Assembly: GCA_016205975.1 (NCBI GenBank)
Contig: JACQSK010000015.1
Coordinates: 1-64,000 of the forward strand
Direction: 5' to 3'
From: Candidatus Uhrbacteria bacterium
GTDB taxonomy: Bacteria; Patescibacteria; ABY1; SG8-24; GWF2-40-263
Length of the DNA: 64,000 nt
Part shown: in pieces, positions 31,497 to 40,372 of the stretch
How positions within the stretch are numbered: position 1 is the first letter of the stretch
Layout: each line of letters starts with the position of its first letter
Program-made: the position numbers and the translations under genes
Notes under the pieces: generated by a model
Database searches by the model: none
Told to the model about the DNA's origin: nothing
Seen by the model: only the letters and a program-made list of their open reading frames with translations

Positions 31497-32180
31497 ATGT
31501 TTCTCAACCTTTTTTTCGGCGCGCCGGCGGTCGGACTTGCGTGGCTTGTGGCCATTCTCTTGTCGCTGACGATTCATGAGTTTTCCCACGCGGCCGTAGG
31601 CAAGCTCGTCGGAGACAAGACGGCCGAGCGGGAAGGGCGGCTCACGCTCAATCCTGTCGCGCACATTGATCCCATGGGATTCATCTTGCTCTTGTTGTTT
31701 GGGTTCGGCTGGGCCAAGCCCGTGCCGTACAACCCCTACAACCTCAAGGACCCGAAGTGGGACTCGGTAAAGATTGCGCTGGCGGGTCCGCTCTCGAATC
31801 TCGCGGTTGCGGTGGTGGCGGGCGTGATGTTCCGTCTGTTGGTTGGCGGCGGCGCAATCGAGAGCTTAAATCTGCTCGCGGTTTTTTTGTTCCTGACGAT
31901 TCTCCTCAATCTGTTCCTTCTGTTCTTCAATGTGATTCCCGTGCACCCGCTGGATGGTTCCAAACTTTTTTTCGCGCTGTTTGATCAGCCAAAGCATGCC
32001 GCCCTGCGCGCGGCTGTTGCCCAGCAGGGCCCGCGCGTGCTCATGATCGCGGTTCTCCTCTCCGCCTTCACCTCGCTCAACGTCTTCTTTTTTGTGAGCG
32101 GCCCGGCATTCGTGACCTGCAACGCGCTGCTTGGCCAAAGCTGCGGCGGCTACTTTTCGTCGATTTTTTCCTTACTCTAA
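31497..32180 (+). CDS. Site-2-protease-like metalloprotease (M50)
   Basis: This 227-residue polytopic membrane protein has the zinc motif HEFSH (IHEFSHAAVGKLVGD, about 27-31) in a membrane helix and the partner motif NVIPVHPLDGSK near 147. These are the hallmarks of M50B intramembrane proteases, which cleave membrane-bound substrates such as anti-sigma factors. No PDZ domain is present. I choose ATG 31497, 9 bases after TATAGT. The longer frame from 31473 would include the promoter. Confidence 0.88.
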   Translation: MFLNLFFGAPAVGLAWLVAILLSLTIHEFSHAAVGKLVGDKTAEREGRLTLNPVAHIDPMGFILLLLFGFGWAKPVPYNPYNLKDPKWDSVKIALAGPLSNLAVAVVAGVMFRLLVGGGAIESLNLLAVFLFLTILLNLFLLFFNVIPVHPLDGSKLFFALFDQPKHAALRAAVAQQGPRVLMIAVLLSAFTSLNVFFFVSGPAFVTCNALLGQSCGGYFSSIFSLL

Positions 32181-32181
32181 C

Positions 32182-32198
32182 GCCCCTAAAGGGGCTTT
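32182..32198 (+). terminator. Short hairpin after the protease gene
   Basis: GCCCC and GGGGC form a 5-bp stem with a 4-base loop, followed by TTT. It is weak. A second short palindrome, GGGCC/GGCCC, follows at 32229-32242 just before msrB. Confidence 0.45.
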
Positions 32199-32249
32199 GG
32201 ACTCAGCTTCAGTTCAGCCTCAATTCAAAGGGCCTTTAGGCCCGTTCCT

Positions 32250-32627
32250 GTGAACTCCGACGACCCAAAACACAACCTCACCCCTGCGCAATACAACATC
32301 TGTTTCCTCAAGGGAACCGAGCCGCCGTTCTCGGGCAAGTATGACGATTTCCATGAGGACGGGATGTACGTCTGCGTTGCCTGTGGCACGCCGCTGTTTT
32401 CGTCGGAGGCAAAATTTGATTCCGGCACGGGCTGGCCGAGTTTTACTGACGTTGTGCAGAAGGGGAACGTGAAGCTCGTCGAGGACTCCACTCTCGGGAT
32501 GCGTCGCACCGAAGTCCAGTGCGCCACGTGCGGCGCGCACATGGGTCATGTGTTCGACGACGGCCTCGCGCCCACAGGCAAGCGGTACTGCATCAATTCC
32601 CTCGCGCTTGATTTTCAGAAAAAATAA
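32250..32627 (+). CDS. msrB: Peptide-methionine (R)-S-oxide reductase
   Basis: MsrB repairs methionine-R-sulfoxide in proteins. The 125 residues show the zinc pairs CVAC and CATC (about 46/49 and 93/96), FDSGTGWPSF, GHVFDDG and the catalytic cysteine in RYCINS (about 117); selenocysteine is not used. The probable start is GTG 32250. No SD sequence precedes it, only the GGGCC/GGCCC palindrome. A thioredoxin system to recycle it is coded at 11370-12622. Confidence 0.93.
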   Translation: MNSDDPKHNLTPAQYNICFLKGTEPPFSGKYDDFHEDGMYVCVACGTPLFSSEAKFDSGTGWPSFTDVVQKGNVKLVEDSTLGMRRTEVQCATCGAHMGHVFDDGLAPTGKRYCINSLALDFQKK

Positions 32628-32643
32628 ATGGTATCCATTCATG

Positions 32644-32678
32644 CGAAAAGAAAAAGCCCTCGACTCTGTCGAAGGGCA
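32644..32678 (-). terminator. Terminator of the 273-residue orphan
   Basis: On the minus strand GCCCTTCGAC and GTCGAGGGC form a 9-bp-plus stem with a TTTTTCTTTTC tail. The sequence is of the CCCTTCGAC interspersed type. Confidence 0.8.
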
Positions 32679-32696
32679 TGAGGGCGTCCGTGGACG

Positions 32697-33518
32697 CTAG
32701 CGGGGCGCGAGCCAGGAGCGCAGGTTCGCCGTGACGCTGTCCGCGCGCTGGATGAACGCCTCGGCGATCACGGGAGCGCGCTCGCGCAGGAGGTCATTGC
32801 CGGCCTCCTCCATGAGCTGCACGCACAGGTCGAAGAACGGGTGGGCGTGGGTGATCCCCGCGCTCAGGAGGAACTCGTTCGCGCGCAGCGGCGGGGCGTT
32901 GATCAGGGAGAGGATCTCGGCATGCAGCTTCGTGCTCTCGTCATCGCGCAGTGCACAGCCATGAGCCTTGAGCTCTTGGATCGCGCGATCGAGTGCCGTC
33001 GCGAGACCTTCCTTGGCTCCAGGCGCTTGCATCGAGGACGGCATCTGGACGTGCCTGGGACAGCGCACCACCAAGCGCAACTCGCGCGGGTCGATCGTCT
33101 GGCCGTCGTGCACCATCCTGAGCAGCTTCGCGTGCACGCCGCGGTCGACGGCGTCCTGGAGTTGTGCCCGGGTGGGCAGCGCGCGTAGCAGATCCTCGAG
33201 CTCTTCGAACACGACGCCCAGGTCGCGGCGCATCAGGCTGAAGAGGAATCGCGCGGCATCCTTGTCCTGTGCGAGCGTCACCAGGTCGCCGAACTGGTGC
33301 ACCTTCCAGATGTAGGAGCCGGGCACCTTGGGCGCCGGGTTTTCTTTCAGGCGCTCGCGCAGAACCGCGGTGAGCGGGCCGTCGTTGCCGTCGCTGGGCA
33401 CGAGGAAGAGCTGCGGGTCTTCACCGTCCTTGATCTGCAGACGCACGGTCAGGACCGGGTCGCTGGGATCGGTGAGGCCGGAGTGCGCGAGCAGGGCAGG
33501 GGAAATGAGACTCAGCAT
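32697..33518 (-). CDS. Orphan protein of unknown function
   Basis: This 273-residue soluble protein is rich in predicted helices (LKENPAP, RDLGVVFEELEDLLRAL, AKEGLATALDRAIQELKAHG). I see no motif that allows a family call. AGGAG is 7 bases upstream of ATG 33518, which I prefer to the longer in-frame start at 33554. It is convergent with msrB, a single unit with its own terminator. Confidence 0.55.
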   Translation of the reverse strand: MLSLISPALLAHSGLTDPSDPVLTVRLQIKDGEDPQLFLVPSDGNDGPLTAVLRERLKENPAPKVPGSYIWKVHQFGDLVTLAQDKDAARFLFSLMRRDLGVVFEELEDLLRALPTRAQLQDAVDRGVHAKLLRMVHDGQTIDPRELRLVVRCPRHVQMPSSMQAPGAKEGLATALDRAIQELKAHGCALRDDESTKLHAEILSLINAPPLRANEFLLSAGITHAHPFFDLCVQLMEEAGNDLLRERAPVIAEAFIQRADSVTANLRSWLAPR

Positions 33519-33651
33519 GGGCTGGCTCCTGTGGAAGTTCCAGTTGAATGACACGCCTCAGGATAAGGCCAAGTCGAGGTCAGGGTAGCCAAAACCTCGA
33601 AAGACGTCAAGATCACCACTCAGTGTTATCCTCACTTCCATTCCACCATTC

Positions 33652-33681
33652 TTGACCTTTTTTGACTCTCCGTGATAATCT
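33652..33681 (+). promoter_or_regulatory. rpsL-rpsG-fusA promoter
   Basis: TTGACC is followed after 18 bases by TAATCT, about 55 bases before the rpsL start. Confidence 0.5.
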
Positions 33682-33734
33682 CCAGGCGCTTTTCTTTTCG
33701 ACTCCTTATTTCCAACCTCCAACAACCACTATTT

Positions 33735-34163
33735 ATGCCAACCGTAAACCAACTCATCCGAAAAGGACGACACCCTAAGTCGTACAAGAGTAAGTCGCCA
33801 GCGCTGCAATATACGCTCGACTCTTTGCATCGCAAGCGCACCCCGCTTGCCCATGGCAGCTCTTTCAAGCGCGGCGTGTGCGTGAAGGTGACGACCATGA
33901 CGCCAAAGAAACCGAACTCCGCCATCCGCAAAATCGCGCGCGTGCGCCTTTCCAACGGCACGGAAGTTAACGCGTACATTCCCGGTGAGGGACATAACCT
34001 CCAAGAGCACTCCATCGTGATGCTCCGCGGCGGGCGCGTGAAAGATTTGCCTGGCGTGCGCTATCACATCGTGCGCGGCGTGTTCGACACCCAAGGCGTG
34101 GACGGCCGCCGTCGCGGTCGGTCGAAGTATGGCATGAAGAAGCCGAAGGAGAAGAAAAAATAG
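33735..34163 (+). CDS. rpsL: 30S ribosomal protein S12
   Basis: S12 lines the decoding centre. This 142-residue protein starts MPTVNQLIRKGR and holds the conserved TPKKPNSAIRK loop (with the lysines whose change gives streptomycin resistance, here wild type) and GGRVKDLPGVRYHIVRG. It is the first gene of a reduced str operon, rpsL-rpsG-fusA. tuf has been separated from it by about 7 kb. Confidence 0.97.
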   Translation: MPTVNQLIRKGRHPKSYKSKSPALQYTLDSLHRKRTPLAHGSSFKRGVCVKVTTMTPKKPNSAIRKIARVRLSNGTEVNAYIPGEGHNLQEHSIVMLRGGRVKDLPGVRYHIVRGVFDTQGVDGRRRGRSKYGMKKPKEKKK

Positions 34164-34309
34164 CAGAGATCTCAGTAGCAAGTAGCTAGTAGTTGGAAGC
34201 AAGTATACTTGCTACACGCTACTAACTACCGACGACCTTATTTATTAACATCAACCGTCGGAGTACCTCACGCATGGGGGAAGCCAACCGATGAGATAAC
34301 GTCAAAATT
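34164..34309 (+). promoter_or_regulatory. rpsL-rpsG spacer with inverted repeats
   Basis: GTAGCAAGTA (34175-34184) pairs with TACTTGCTAC (34206-34215), and GTAGTT (34189-34194) can pair with AACTAC (about 34224-34229) in a competing stem. A 146-base spacer is unusual inside a str operon. A role in autoregulation by S7 would fit, but it is only a guess. The rpsG ATG has GATAACGT 8 bases upstream, perhaps a second promoter. Confidence 0.35.
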
Positions 34310-34780
34310 ATGCGAGGTAAGCAAGCGCCAAAGCGGGAGATCGATCCCGACCCGAAGTTCGGAAACATTCATGTCGCCAAATTGATTAACAGCATCATGC
34401 ACGACGGAAAGAAATCCGTCGCGCGTTCGGTTGTCTACGACGCCTTTGATCTGATGGCCGAGAAGACGAAACTCGAACCGCTCGAGGTCTTCGAGCGCGC
34501 CATCAAGAACGTCATGCCCAGCTTGGAAGTGAAGAGCCGCCGCGTGGGCGGAGCCAACTACCAGGTGCCAATGTCCGTGCGCGGCGAGCGCCGGTATCTG
34601 TTGTCGTTCCGTTGGATCATCACCGCCGCGCGTTCCAAGAAAGGCCGTGGGATGGCGGAACGCCTGTCCGATGAACTCGTCGCCGCTTCCAATAACGAAG
34701 GCGATGCGGTGAAAAAGAAACTCGACGTGCAGCGCATGGCAGAAGCCAACCGCGCGTTTGCTCATTTTGCTAAGCGCTAG
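34310..34780 (+). CDS. rpsG: 30S ribosomal protein S7
   Basis: S7 nucleates assembly of the 30S head. The 156-residue protein has MRGKQAPKREIDPDPKFGN and the conserved NVMPSLEVKSRRVGGANYQVP block, with the usual length. It lies 3 bases before fusA. Confidence 0.97.
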   Translation: MRGKQAPKREIDPDPKFGNIHVAKLINSIMHDGKKSVARSVVYDAFDLMAEKTKLEPLEVFERAIKNVMPSLEVKSRRVGGANYQVPMSVRGERRYLLSFRWIITAARSKKGRGMAERLSDELVAASNNEGDAVKKKLDVQRMAEANRAFAHFAKR

Positions 34781-34783
34781 CCT

Positions 34784-36877
34784 ATGCCACGAGAATATCC
34801 GCTTGCCGCCACAAGGAACTTTGGAATCTTCGCGCATATCGACGCGGGGAAGACGACCGTGTCTGAGCGCATTCTTTTTTACACGGGAAAAAAGCACAAG
34901 ATCGGCGAGGTACACGAAGGCGCCGCCACCATGGACTGGATGGAACAGGAGCGCGAGCGCGGCATCACCATCACCGCGGCGGCGACGACCTGCTTTTGGA
35001 AAGACCATCGCTTGAACCTGATCGATACGCCTGGGCACATTGACTTTACCGTTGAGGTGAAGCGCTCCATGCGCGTGCTGGATGGCGGCGTGGCTGTGTT
35101 CGACGGCGTCGCGGGCGTGGAACCGCAGTCGGAAACCAACTGGCGCTACGCGGACGACTTCAAGGTCCCGCGCATTGCCTTTGTGAACAAGCTCGACCGC
35201 ACGGGCGCAGATTTTTATAAGGACCTCGACTCCATCCACCGCCGACTGACCAAAAATGCGCATCCGATCCAGCTTCCCATAGGCACAGAAGCAAACTTTG
35301 CCGGCGTGATTGACTTGCTGCACATGAAGGCGCACATCTACAAAGATGATTTGGGGAAAGACGTGGAGGTCGGGGAGATTCCCGCCGAGTACCTGGACCG
35401 CGCCAAGGAATATCGCGCCAAGCTCGTGGAGGCCGTTGCCGAGAACGACGAGGCGCTCATGAACAAGTATGTGGGTGGCGAGGAGATCAGCATTGAAGAG
35501 ATGAAGCCGGTGATCCGCAAGGCAACCATTGCCAACACATTCGTGCCGGTCATGTGCGGTTCGGCTTTGAAGAACAAAGGCGTGCAGCTCTTGCTCGATG
35601 CCGTCGTGGACTATCTGCCCAATCCGCTGGAGGTGCCTCCTGTGATCGGACATGATCCAGACGACATGGAGAAAGAACTCGTGCGCCATGCCTCTGACGA
35701 AGAGCCGTTTTCGGCGCTCGCCTTCAAGATCGCGGCAGACCCGTTCGTAGGTAAGCTCGCGTTCTTTCGCGTGTACTCCGGCATGGTCAAGGCGGGTTCG
35801 TATATTTTGAACTCCTCCACGGGAAACAAGGAACGCGTCGGCCGCATCGTGCGCCTGCACGCCAACACGCGCGAGGAAGTGGGAGAGGTCTATGCCGGGG
35901 AGATCGCCGCCATGGTGGGCTTGAAGGAAACCTTCACCGGTCACACGCTGTGCGATCCAGATCACCCAATCGTGCTGGAGGCGATCAGCTTTCCCGAGCC
36001 GGTTATTTCCATTGCGATTGAACCCAAGACCAAAGCCGACCAGGAAAAGATGGCCATCGCCCTGCAGAAGTTGTCTGAGGAAGATCCGACGTTCCGCGTG
36101 CGGACGGATGAGGAGACCAACCAGGTCATCATCTCGGGCATGGGCGAGCTGCACTTGGATATTATCGTCGATCGCATGAAGCGCGAGTTTTCGGTCGAGT
36201 GCAACGTCGGCCAGCCGCAGGTCAGCTACCGTGAGACCGTGAAAGGAAGCGCGGAAGGGGAAGGCAAGTACATCCGTCAGACCGGCGGGCGAGGACAGTA
36301 TGGCCACTGTTTGGTGCGTATTGAAAAGCTGCCGCCTGGTTCCGGCGTCCAGTTTGAAGAGGAGGTCAAGGGCGGCACGATTCCTCGCGAGTACTTCAAC
36401 CCGATCGAGAAAGGCATTCGCGAGGCGGCTGATCGCGGGGTCATGGCCGGGTATCCTCTGCTGGATTTGAAAGTGACGCTCACCGACGGGTCCTACCACG
36501 AGGTTGACTCCTCAGAAGCGGCCTTCAAGATCGCCGGGTCCATGGCGTTCCAGGACGCGGCAAAGAAAGCCGGCGTGGATCTCTTGGAGCCGATGATGAA
36601 AGCGGAAGTGTCCACGCCAGAGGACTTCATGGGATCGGTCGTGGGAGATTTGAATGCCAAGCGCGGACAGATTCAAGAGATGTCGGACCGCAGCGGCGCC
36701 AAGATCATCACCGCGTTCGTGCCACTGGCTGAGATGTTCGGCTATGCGACGAGCTTGCGCTCGATGACGCAGGGCCGTGCCAGCTATTCGATGGAGTTTG
36801 ATCATTACGATGTGGTGCCTGGGAACGTCGCGAAAGAGATCGTTGAGAAACGCGGAAGCGGACCCACGCGAGCGTAA
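34784..36877 (+). CDS. fusA: Elongation factor G
   Basis: EF-G drives translocation. The 697-residue GTPase has AHIDAGKTT at 17-25, DTPGHIDF, NKLDRTGADF, and domains II-V in order, with the domain IV tip region GGRGQYGHCLV. It ends with a strong terminator, so tuf is not part of this transcript. Confidence 0.97.
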   Translation: MPREYPLAATRNFGIFAHIDAGKTTVSERILFYTGKKHKIGEVHEGAATMDWMEQERERGITITAAATTCFWKDHRLNLIDTPGHIDFTVEVKRSMRVLDGGVAVFDGVAGVEPQSETNWRYADDFKVPRIAFVNKLDRTGADFYKDLDSIHRRLTKNAHPIQLPIGTEANFAGVIDLLHMKAHIYKDDLGKDVEVGEIPAEYLDRAKEYRAKLVEAVAENDEALMNKYVGGEEISIEEMKPVIRKATIANTFVPVMCGSALKNKGVQLLLDAVVDYLPNPLEVPPVIGHDPDDMEKELVRHASDEEPFSALAFKIAADPFVGKLAFFRVYSGMVKAGSYILNSSTGNKERVGRIVRLHANTREEVGEVYAGEIAAMVGLKETFTGHTLCDPDHPIVLEAISFPEPVISIAIEPKTKADQEKMAIALQKLSEEDPTFRVRTDEETNQVIISGMGELHLDIIVDRMKREFSVECNVGQPQVSYRETVKGSAEGEGKYIRQTGGRGQYGHCLVRIEKLPPGSGVQFEEEVKGGTIPREYFNPIEKGIREAADRGVMAGYPLLDLKVTLTDGSYHEVDSSEAAFKIAGSMAFQDAAKKAGVDLLEPMMKAEVSTPEDFMGSVVGDLNAKRGQIQEMSDRSGAKIITAFVPLAEMFGYATSLRSMTQGRASYSMEFDHYDVVPGNVAKEIVEKRGSGPTRA

Positions 36878-36884
36878 AATACAA

Positions 36885-36907
36885 AACAGAGCTTCGGCTC
36901 TGTTTTT
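36885..36907 (+). terminator. Terminator of the rpsL-rpsG-fusA operon
   Basis: AACAGAGC and GCTCTGTT form an 8-bp stem closed by a TTCG tetraloop and followed by TTTTTGG. Confidence 0.9.
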
Positions 36908-36931
36908 GGTTGTGCTAAAATCTACCCGTCT

Positions 36932-37963
36932 ATGAAAACTGTTCCGAAAAGCGTCCTTGGCGCCTACGCGATTGGGGCCGTCCAGTCGATCACGCAGGTG
37001 ACGGCAGGGCTGGTCCACGAGACGTTCGCGGTCAAGACCGATCAGGGACGCTACATCATCCAAAAACTCCATCCAGTGCTCGCGAGCAAAGCGATCGGAG
37101 AGGACTTCTTCGCCGTGACCGAGTTTTTGCGATCGCAGAAATTCTTGTCGCCTGTGTGCGTCCGCACAAAAAAGGGAGAGGTGCTTTCCGTGGACCAGAC
37201 AGACGTCTGGCGGATGCAGACGCTGTTGCCTGGACGGACGATTCACGTAATCGAGAGTCTTATCATGGCTCGAGAGGCTGGGCAGATCTATGCCAGGTTC
37301 CACAAAGTCATGGACAAGATGGACTATCGGTTTAAGTCAAAGAAGATTTTGCACGAGACGGAGAAGGTGTACGAGGCACTAGGGAAGGCGACAAAGGGGG
37401 CAGAGGGCGCAAAGGGAGCTGAGGTCGCACAGGAGGTTGCGTTCATCCGTCGGAATCTGCCGGAGTTTTTCCTACCTGCGGATCTCCCGCTGCGCGTCAT
37501 CCATGGTGATCCAAAGATTTCCAATATTTTGTTTGACCGCCACGGCAGGGCCAAGGCCATTATTGATCTTGATACCTGCAATCGTCGTCCGCTCCTTGTA
37601 GAACTTGGGGACGCGTTCCGTTCGTGGTGCGGTGGGCGAGAGGACGATCCGAGCAATACGTTCTCGCTTTCACGATTCCGCGCTGCGTGGAAGGGCTATG
37701 AGGCTGGCGCACAGGGATTTCTGACCCGACGCGAGCGTCAGCTCGTGCCCCGCGCGATCGGTACGATTACGCTTGAGCTCGCTGCACGCTTCCTTACCGA
37801 TTACTTTACCGACAACTACTTCGGTTGGGATGCCTCTCGTTATCCGTCTCGAGCTTCTCATAATCTCGCACGAGCCCGCGGCCAAATCGCAGAGTTTAAG
37901 GATTATCAAAAGAAGCTTCCGCAGATCAAGAAGATCGTGGAAGTACAGCCCACGGTAAGATGA
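36932..37963 (+). CDS. APH-family small-molecule kinase
   Basis: This 343-residue protein belongs to the aminoglycoside phosphotransferase/choline kinase fold. It has an N-terminal lobe with TAGLVHETFAVKTDQGRYIIQ, the catalytic VIHGDPKISNILFD (near 190), the metal-binding AIIDLDT, and LVELGDAFRSW. The last motifs and the general layout recall N-acetylhexosamine 1-kinases more than antibiotic kinases, so a sugar substrate is likely. Near 152-164 an insert KGAEGAKGAEVAQ is coded by a GGCGCAGAGG-type repeat like that in infB. TAAAAT lies 10 bases before ATG 36932, which fits a leaderless mRNA. Confidence 0.7.
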   Translation: MKTVPKSVLGAYAIGAVQSITQVTAGLVHETFAVKTDQGRYIIQKLHPVLASKAIGEDFFAVTEFLRSQKFLSPVCVRTKKGEVLSVDQTDVWRMQTLLPGRTIHVIESLIMAREAGQIYARFHKVMDKMDYRFKSKKILHETEKVYEALGKATKGAEGAKGAEVAQEVAFIRRNLPEFFLPADLPLRVIHGDPKISNILFDRHGRAKAIIDLDTCNRRPLLVELGDAFRSWCGGREDDPSNTFSLSRFRAAWKGYEAGAQGFLTRRERQLVPRAIGTITLELAARFLTDYFTDNYFGWDASRYPSRASHNLARARGQIAEFKDYQKKLPQIKKIVEVQPTVR

Positions 37964-37985
37964 ATATCTACACGTGCGGTTAATG

Positions 37986-38024
37986 TTGACGGTAGGTGAA
38001 AGATATCGTATGATAATTTCATAC
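37986..38024 (+). promoter_or_regulatory. Promoter and operator of toxin-antitoxin pair 2
   Basis: TTGACG (37986-37991), 17 bases, TATGAT (38009-38014). The palindrome GTATGA-TAATT-TCATAC (38008-38024) covers the -10 box, a good site for repression by the ribbon-helix-helix antitoxin. Confidence 0.7.
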
Positions 38025-38041
38025 TTAATCATCACTACCCT

Positions 38042-38263
38042 ATGTCCACCATCTCCGTGCCGCTTACAGGACCTCTCGAGCAGTTTATCGATGACATGAT
38101 TCGTCGGGGGGCTGCGCCTAATAAAGCCGAAGTTGTCCGACAGGCGCTTGTTCGTTTTGCAGAGGATCAGGCGGTTGAGGCGGTTCTTCGTTCTGAACAA
38201 GAAGCGCGAGATGGAAAAGTTTTGCGCGGCGATTTACGTGACCTCATAAAACAGGTGACGTAG
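38042..38263 (+). CDS. Antitoxin, ParD-like ribbon-helix-helix
   Basis: This 73-residue protein begins with the DNA-binding strand STISVPLTGPLEQFIDDMI followed by a helix-turn-helix with NKAEVVRQALVRF, as in ParD/CopG antitoxins. A charged tail follows for toxin binding. It lies 4 bases before its toxin gene, under a promoter with an overlapping palindrome. Confidence 0.8.
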   Translation: MSTISVPLTGPLEQFIDDMIRRGAAPNKAEVVRQALVRFAEDQAVEAVLRSEQEARDGKVLRGDLRDLIKQVT

Positions 38264-38267
38264 ACTT

Positions 38268-38531
38268 ATGGACGTTTCCTACACGCCGTCCTTTATTCGC
38301 ATGTTGAAATCGCTCCCAGACGTACTGATTGATGAAGCGTTAGAGAAAATAGCATTGTTTCGAGATCCGACGAACCACAAACAACTGAAAGTTCACAAGC
38401 TCAGTGGTCGCTTGAAAGGTCGTTACAGTTTTTCCGTGAACTACAAAATTCGAATCGTTTTTAATTATCTCCCTACAGATCCTAAACAAGCACGACTCGA
38501 CGCGATAGGTGATCATCGTGTTTATGATTAG
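38268..38531 (+). CDS. Toxin, RelE/ParE superfamily
   Basis: This 87-residue protein begins MDVSYTPSFIRMLKSLP and contains HKQLKVHKLSGRLKGRYSFS, YKIRIVFNY and GDHRVY. It is clearly related to the toxins at 14127 and 42572 but is paired with a ParD-like antitoxin. Action as a ribosome-dependent endonuclease or as a gyrase inhibitor cannot be told from sequence alone. Confidence 0.8.
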   Translation: MDVSYTPSFIRMLKSLPDVLIDEALEKIALFRDPTNHKQLKVHKLSGRLKGRYSFSVNYKIRIVFNYLPTDPKQARLDAIGDHRVYD

Positions 38532-38575
38532 GATGAGTCTCCAAACACAACTCTGCAAATGCGGTGCGATGTGAT

Positions 38576-40372
38576 ATGAGCATCTTCTCTCGCGGTACAG
38601 ATCATCGTCTTTATCTATTCTGCACTCTGTTGGTGCTGATTTTTTTGTTGGGCATAGTGATCGGTGGTTCAACGCAAGAAAAGGGAGCCTCTCAAACCGA
38701 GCTGGTAAGTGGTCCGGTTTTTTCGTATGGTTACGCCGCCGCGTCGTTTTATGAGAGAGCCAACGGGACGGCAGAGGCGATCGGGAGAACGAGAGCGCAC
38801 TCGGCGATTGTGGCACATCATCTTCTCGTCGCAGACAAGATCGCGCAAGTGTTTGCTGCGCTGGGAGACGGGAAGGAGAAGACGGTCGTAATTCTTTCGC
38901 CGAATCATTTTTTTGCTGGACGTTCTGCCCTGCAGACGACGACAGGATCCTGGACAACGCCGTTTGGGGAGGTGGAGGTTGATCGTGAGAGTGTCGGCGC
39001 GCTCCTGGCGGCCGTGCCGGAGCTGTCCCTCGAGCCTGGGACGTTCAAAGAGGAACACGGCGTGGCTTCGCTCACGCCATTTGTGAAAACGTGGTTTCCC
39101 GAATCTAAGCTCGTGCCGCTTGTGATTCATGACAAGGCAACCGATGAAGAAGTCGCGGCGCTCGCTCGAGCGATTGAAGACGAACTTCCCGACGCTCTCG
39201 TGATTGCCTCGATCGACATGTCGCATTATCTTCCCGAGCACATTCAAGAGTATCACGATGCGGTGACGATGCGATCGATCGCGCAGGGCGCGGCGGACTT
39301 CGATCTCGAGATCGATGCCAATGATGTGTTGCAGACACTGTTTGAAGTGAATCGTCTGCGCGGGGACCAGCAGTGGGTACAGACGCATCACGGAAGCTCG
39401 CTCGCGATGGAGGCAACGGACGACTGGCGAGAGAATACCAGTCACATCCTTGGATATTTTATGGATGGCGAACCCGTGCCGGATCCGTTCGTGAGTTTGC
39501 AGTTTGTCGGCGACGTCATGCTCGATCGCGGCGTTCGTATCAAGATGGAAGAACACGGAGCGGCTTATCCATGGGAGAACGTCCAGCGTTTCCTGCAAGG
39601 ATCGCATCTGCGCATTGCCAATCTTGAAGGGACGGTGAGTGAGAAGGAGATCCCCATGACCTACGAGTCGCCGTTCACCTTCACCTTTGCGCCGGAGTTC
39701 ATAGAGGCGATGAAGCCGTTCATCGACGCGGTGAGTCTTGCAAATAATCACTCAGACGACTTTGGCGCAGAAGGTGAACAGGAGACGCGGGATCGCCTCG
39801 CCATCGATCTCGGGATCGATTGGTTCGGAGGCTCCTCACGTTCTGATGATATTTACCGATACGACCTCTGTGACCAATCGGGGTGCTCTCTTGGGATCAG
39901 TCTGATCGGCTTCAATCAGTTCGGATTCCCGATTCCCGACCTGACCCCCATTATTGAGGCTGAGGATCAGGCTGGGCGGTTTGTCATCGTCGTGCCGCAC
40001 TGGGGCGAGGAATATGTCACGGAGCCACAGGAGAGCCAGCGCGAGCTGGCGACGGCGATGATCGCGGCTGGCGCGGACTTCATCGTCGGCGCGCACCCCC
40101 ACGTCGTCCAGGGGATCGAAGTCATTGACAACGTCCCTGTCGTTTACTCGCTCGGGAACTTTGTCTTCGATCAAGGCTTTGATGAGACCGCGCGTGGCCT
40201 GACGCTTGGTGTGATTCTGGACGATAGAAGTGCTACACTTTACCTGTCACCGATCTCGACCCTGGACGGACAGCCAACGCCCATGTCAGACGAGGAAGCC
40301 GCACAGCTGCTTCTTGATCGAAACATTTCAGCAAACTCTCTAACCATTTTTTATGATGAACCTTCATCCTGA
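38576..40372 (+). CDS. MEMO domain fused to CapA-type phosphoesterase, membrane-anchored
   Basis: This 598-residue protein has an N-terminal transmembrane segment (YLFCTLLVLIFLLGIVIGG), placing the rest outside. Residues from about 45 to 290 are MEMO/AmmeMemoRadiSam-B-like (VVILSPNHFFAGRSALQTT, VIASIDMSHYLP). Residues from about 305 to 560 match the CapA/PGA_cap metallophosphatase family (LQFVGDVMLDRGV, SLANNHSDDFG, VVPHWGEEY, GAHPHVVQG, YSLGNFVFDQG). CapA relatives take part in capsule or poly-glutamate export, and the function of MEMO in bacteria is unclear. I start at ATG 38576. It overlaps the next gene by 20 bases, so the pair may act together at the cell surface. Confidence 0.8.
   Translation: MSIFSRGTDHRLYLFCTLLVLIFLLGIVIGGSTQEKGASQTELVSGPVFSYGYAAASFYERANGTAEAIGRTRAHSAIVAHHLLVADKIAQVFAALGDGKEKTVVILSPNHFFAGRSALQTTTGSWTTPFGEVEVDRESVGALLAAVPELSLEPGTFKEEHGVASLTPFVKTWFPESKLVPLVIHDKATDEEVAALARAIEDELPDALVIASIDMSHYLPEHIQEYHDAVTMRSIAQGAADFDLEIDANDVLQTLFEVNRLRGDQQWVQTHHGSSLAMEATDDWRENTSHILGYFMDGEPVPDPFVSLQFVGDVMLDRGVRIKMEEHGAAYPWENVQRFLQGSHLRIANLEGTVSEKEIPMTYESPFTFTFAPEFIEAMKPFIDAVSLANNHSDDFGAEGEQETRDRLAIDLGIDWFGGSSRSDDIYRYDLCDQSGCSLGISLIGFNQFGFPIPDLTPIIEAEDQAGRFVIVVPHWGEEYVTEPQESQRELATAMIAAGADFIVGAHPHVVQGIEVIDNVPVVYSLGNFVFDQGFDETARGLTLGVILDDRSATLYLSPISTLDGQPTPMSDEEAAQLLLDRNISANSLTIFYDEPSS

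Noticed and set aside
32250..32627. Selenocysteine in MsrB
   Set aside because: The catalytic position in RYCINS is an ordinary TGC codon.
34268..36499. 743-residue frame antisense to rpsG-fusA
   Set aside because: It is a shadow of GC-rich, highly expressed genes that are certain on the other strand; the same holds for 20950-22425 (minus) and 6927-8345 (plus).
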